This document shows positions 15,235 through 16,036 of a stretch of 16,036 bases of DNA, piece by piece. The position numbers and the translations under genes were made by a program. How positions within the stretch are numbered: position 1 is the first letter of the stretch; each line of letters opens with the position of its first letter. The stretch lies in NCBI GenBank assembly GCA_903882725.1, contig CAIRYF010000408.1:1-16036 (forward strand), given 5' to 3'. The notes under the pieces were generated by a model, which was given only the letters and a program-made list of their open reading frames with translations, was not told the DNA's origin and did no database searches. Source of the DNA: an uncultured Simplicispira sp. (lineage in GTDB: Bacteria; Pseudomonadota; Gammaproteobacteria; Burkholderiales; Burkholderiaceae_C).

Positions 15235-15675
15235 ATGTCCTCTATCACTTTGCGTTTTCTCGCTTACCAATCTGACGCGCTGTCACGCGACAAAATTCGG
15301 GGCGGCACCTTGCTGCGCTGGATGGATGAGGCCGGTTTTGCCTGCGGCTGCGCTTGGGCGCGTGGCCGGTGTGTGACGGCGTTTATCAGTAGCGCGACTT
15401 TTTCCCATGCGGTACACGCCGGTCAGTTGGTGCAAGTGGAAGCGCGCTTGGCCTACACCGGCACCACCAGCATGGCGCTGGCAATTGAGGTACACGCCAA
15501 CGACCTGAGTAGCCAGCAGCCGCGCTTGGTGATGCATTGCGTGGCGGTGTATGTGGCGGTAGACGATAACGATCGCCCCATTCCCGTAGACACCTGGCAC
15601 CCTGAAACTCCTGGTGACATTGCGCTGGCCCAGCGGGTCAGAAGTCTAATTACCGCCGCCCGGGCAGCGCAGTAA
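15235..15675 (+). CDS. Acyl-CoA thioesterase, YciA/hotdog family
   Basis: A 146-residue single hotdog-fold protein that would hydrolyse acyl-CoA to free acid and CoA in the cytoplasm. The family motif is IRGGTLLRWMDEAGFACG, with catalytic-site D31 in WMDEAG and the long hydrophobic helix following it. The strand pairs SATFSHAVHAGQLVQVEARL and TSMALAIEVHAND complete the fold. Most relatives have HGG where this protein has RGG (R22), a small departure near the active-site turn. ATG 15235 is chosen over upstream in-frame ATGs at 15184 and 15196 because GAAGG lies 7 bases before it and homologues start with this MSSITLRFLA-type sequence. Confidence 0.85.
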   Translation: MSSITLRFLAYQSDALSRDKIRGGTLLRWMDEAGFACGCAWARGRCVTAFISSATFSHAVHAGQLVQVEARLAYTGTTSMALAIEVHANDLSSQQPRLVMHCVAVYVAVDDNDRPIPVDTWHPETPGDIALAQRVRSLITAARAAQ

Positions 15676-15700
15676 ACGCCCCGCGCCGCATAAAAACAAT

Positions 15701-15776
15701 AGCTGCTAGCGCACGTCTTTATTGGCTTTCAGTATTAAAAGAGCCTGAAAGCCAATCAATACGTGCGCTACTAGCT
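15701..15776. repeat. Long inverted repeat (32-nt arms, 12-nt loop) between thioesterase and pyrF
   Basis: The arm 15701-15732 (starting AGCTGCTAGCGCACGT) and the arm 15745-15776 are complementary at 28 of 32 positions, with loop TATTAAAAGAGC. The outer part (AATAGCTGCTAGCGCA, and TGCGCTACTAGCT followed by a T run) belongs to the dispersed repeat family. The inner ATTGGCTTTCAG/CTGAAAGCCAAT pair is perfect and distinct from the other copies. It sits where two convergent genes meet and would serve as a bidirectional terminator; a T run (15779-15785) follows on the plus strand. It overlaps the pyrF stop codon. Confidence 0.85.
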
Positions 15777-16036
15777 CTCTTTTTTAATGGTCTCTGCGGC
15801 CCGCAGCGGGCGCGCTGCTTGCAACATATCGCGCGTTTTTGTCGCTTCGTGGCGGGCGGCGGCGGCAAAGTCGGCGCCGTTGCTGGCGTACAAAATGGCG
15901 CGCGATGAGTTGACGATGATCGGTCCGTTCGGGCGCCAGCCAGCGCGTACCGTGGCGGCGGCGTCACCACCTTGGGCACCGACGCCCGGAATGAGCAGCG
16001 GCACGGTGGGTGCCAGCGCCCGCACGCGCTCGATCT
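15771..16036 (-). CDS. pyrF: Orotidine 5'-phosphate decarboxylase, C-terminal part (runs off window)
   Basis: The last 88 codons of a class-II PyrF, which converts OMP to UMP in pyrimidine synthesis. The conserved end of the TIM barrel is visible: VPLLIPGVGAQGGDAAATV followed by NGPIIVNSSRAILYAS, containing the phosphate-binding loop residues of this family. The frame continues beyond position 16036, so the start is outside the window. The final residues TIKKES and the stop lie in the long inverted repeat, suggesting that the natural C-terminus was altered or extended by the repeat. Confidence 0.9.
   Translation of the reverse strand, partial: IERVRALAPTVPLLIPGVGAQGGDAAATVRAGWRPNGPIIVNSSRAILYASNGADFAAAARHEATKTRDMLQAARPLRAAETIKKES

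Noticed and set aside
1..16036. Integrase, transposase, tRNA attachment site or CRISPR array marking the Wadjet operon as a recent island.
   Set aside because: None was found on either strand. Apart from the dispersed repeats and the relic ORF there is no direct sign of how the operon arrived.

Overview
The window looks like a chromosomal segment of a Betaproteobacterium, most likely a Comamonadaceae-type Burkholderiales. The basis is the high G+C coding sequence, the gene families, and a dispersed intergenic repeat with the core AGCTATTATTTTTGA, which I associate from memory with Comamonadaceae genomes. No database search was possible, so this placement is an inference.

Left edge (1-794): the first codons of a NorR-like regulator run leftward. 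Divergently placed is a small hemerythrin-type protein. Between them lie three GGT-N7-ACC boxes (NorR enhancer pattern) followed by a textbook sigma-54 -24/-12 promoter pointing at the hemerythrin gene, which together read as a nitric-oxide-responsive switch.

Housekeeping block (951-5439): an exported M48 metalloprotease (minus) is back-to-back with an AmpG-type muropeptide permease (plus). An OmpR-type response regulator and its histidine kinase follow. The kinase ends 2 bp from the convergent end of the defence operon.

Defence operon (minus strand, 13127 down to 5442): a complete type I Wadjet anti-plasmid system, jetA-jetB-jetC-jetD. It comprises a MukF-like kleisin, a MukE-like subunit, an SMC-like ATPase with intact Walker A, signature and Walker B motifs, and a Toprim nuclease with its acidic residues. 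The unusual feature is a 200-codon ORF between jetA and jetB. It appears to fuse the C-terminal half of an OLD/AAA_21-type ATPase to a piece of its Toprim-like partner, with a repeat-derived tail. It has no Walker A and looks like the relic of a second defence system lodged inside the first. A copy of the genomic repeat, with a terminator-like hairpin, also separates jetC from jetD.

Right part (13114-16036): a methyl-accepting chemotaxis protein reads directly into jetA with a 14-bp overlap. An acyl-CoA thioesterase diverges from it. A long cruciform-forming inverted repeat lies between the thioesterase and the C-terminal end of pyrF. Several genes here take their last residues or stop codon from copies of the repeat family. 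No tRNA, rRNA, CRISPR array or intact transposase was seen, and no gene-free stretch exceeds 300 bp.
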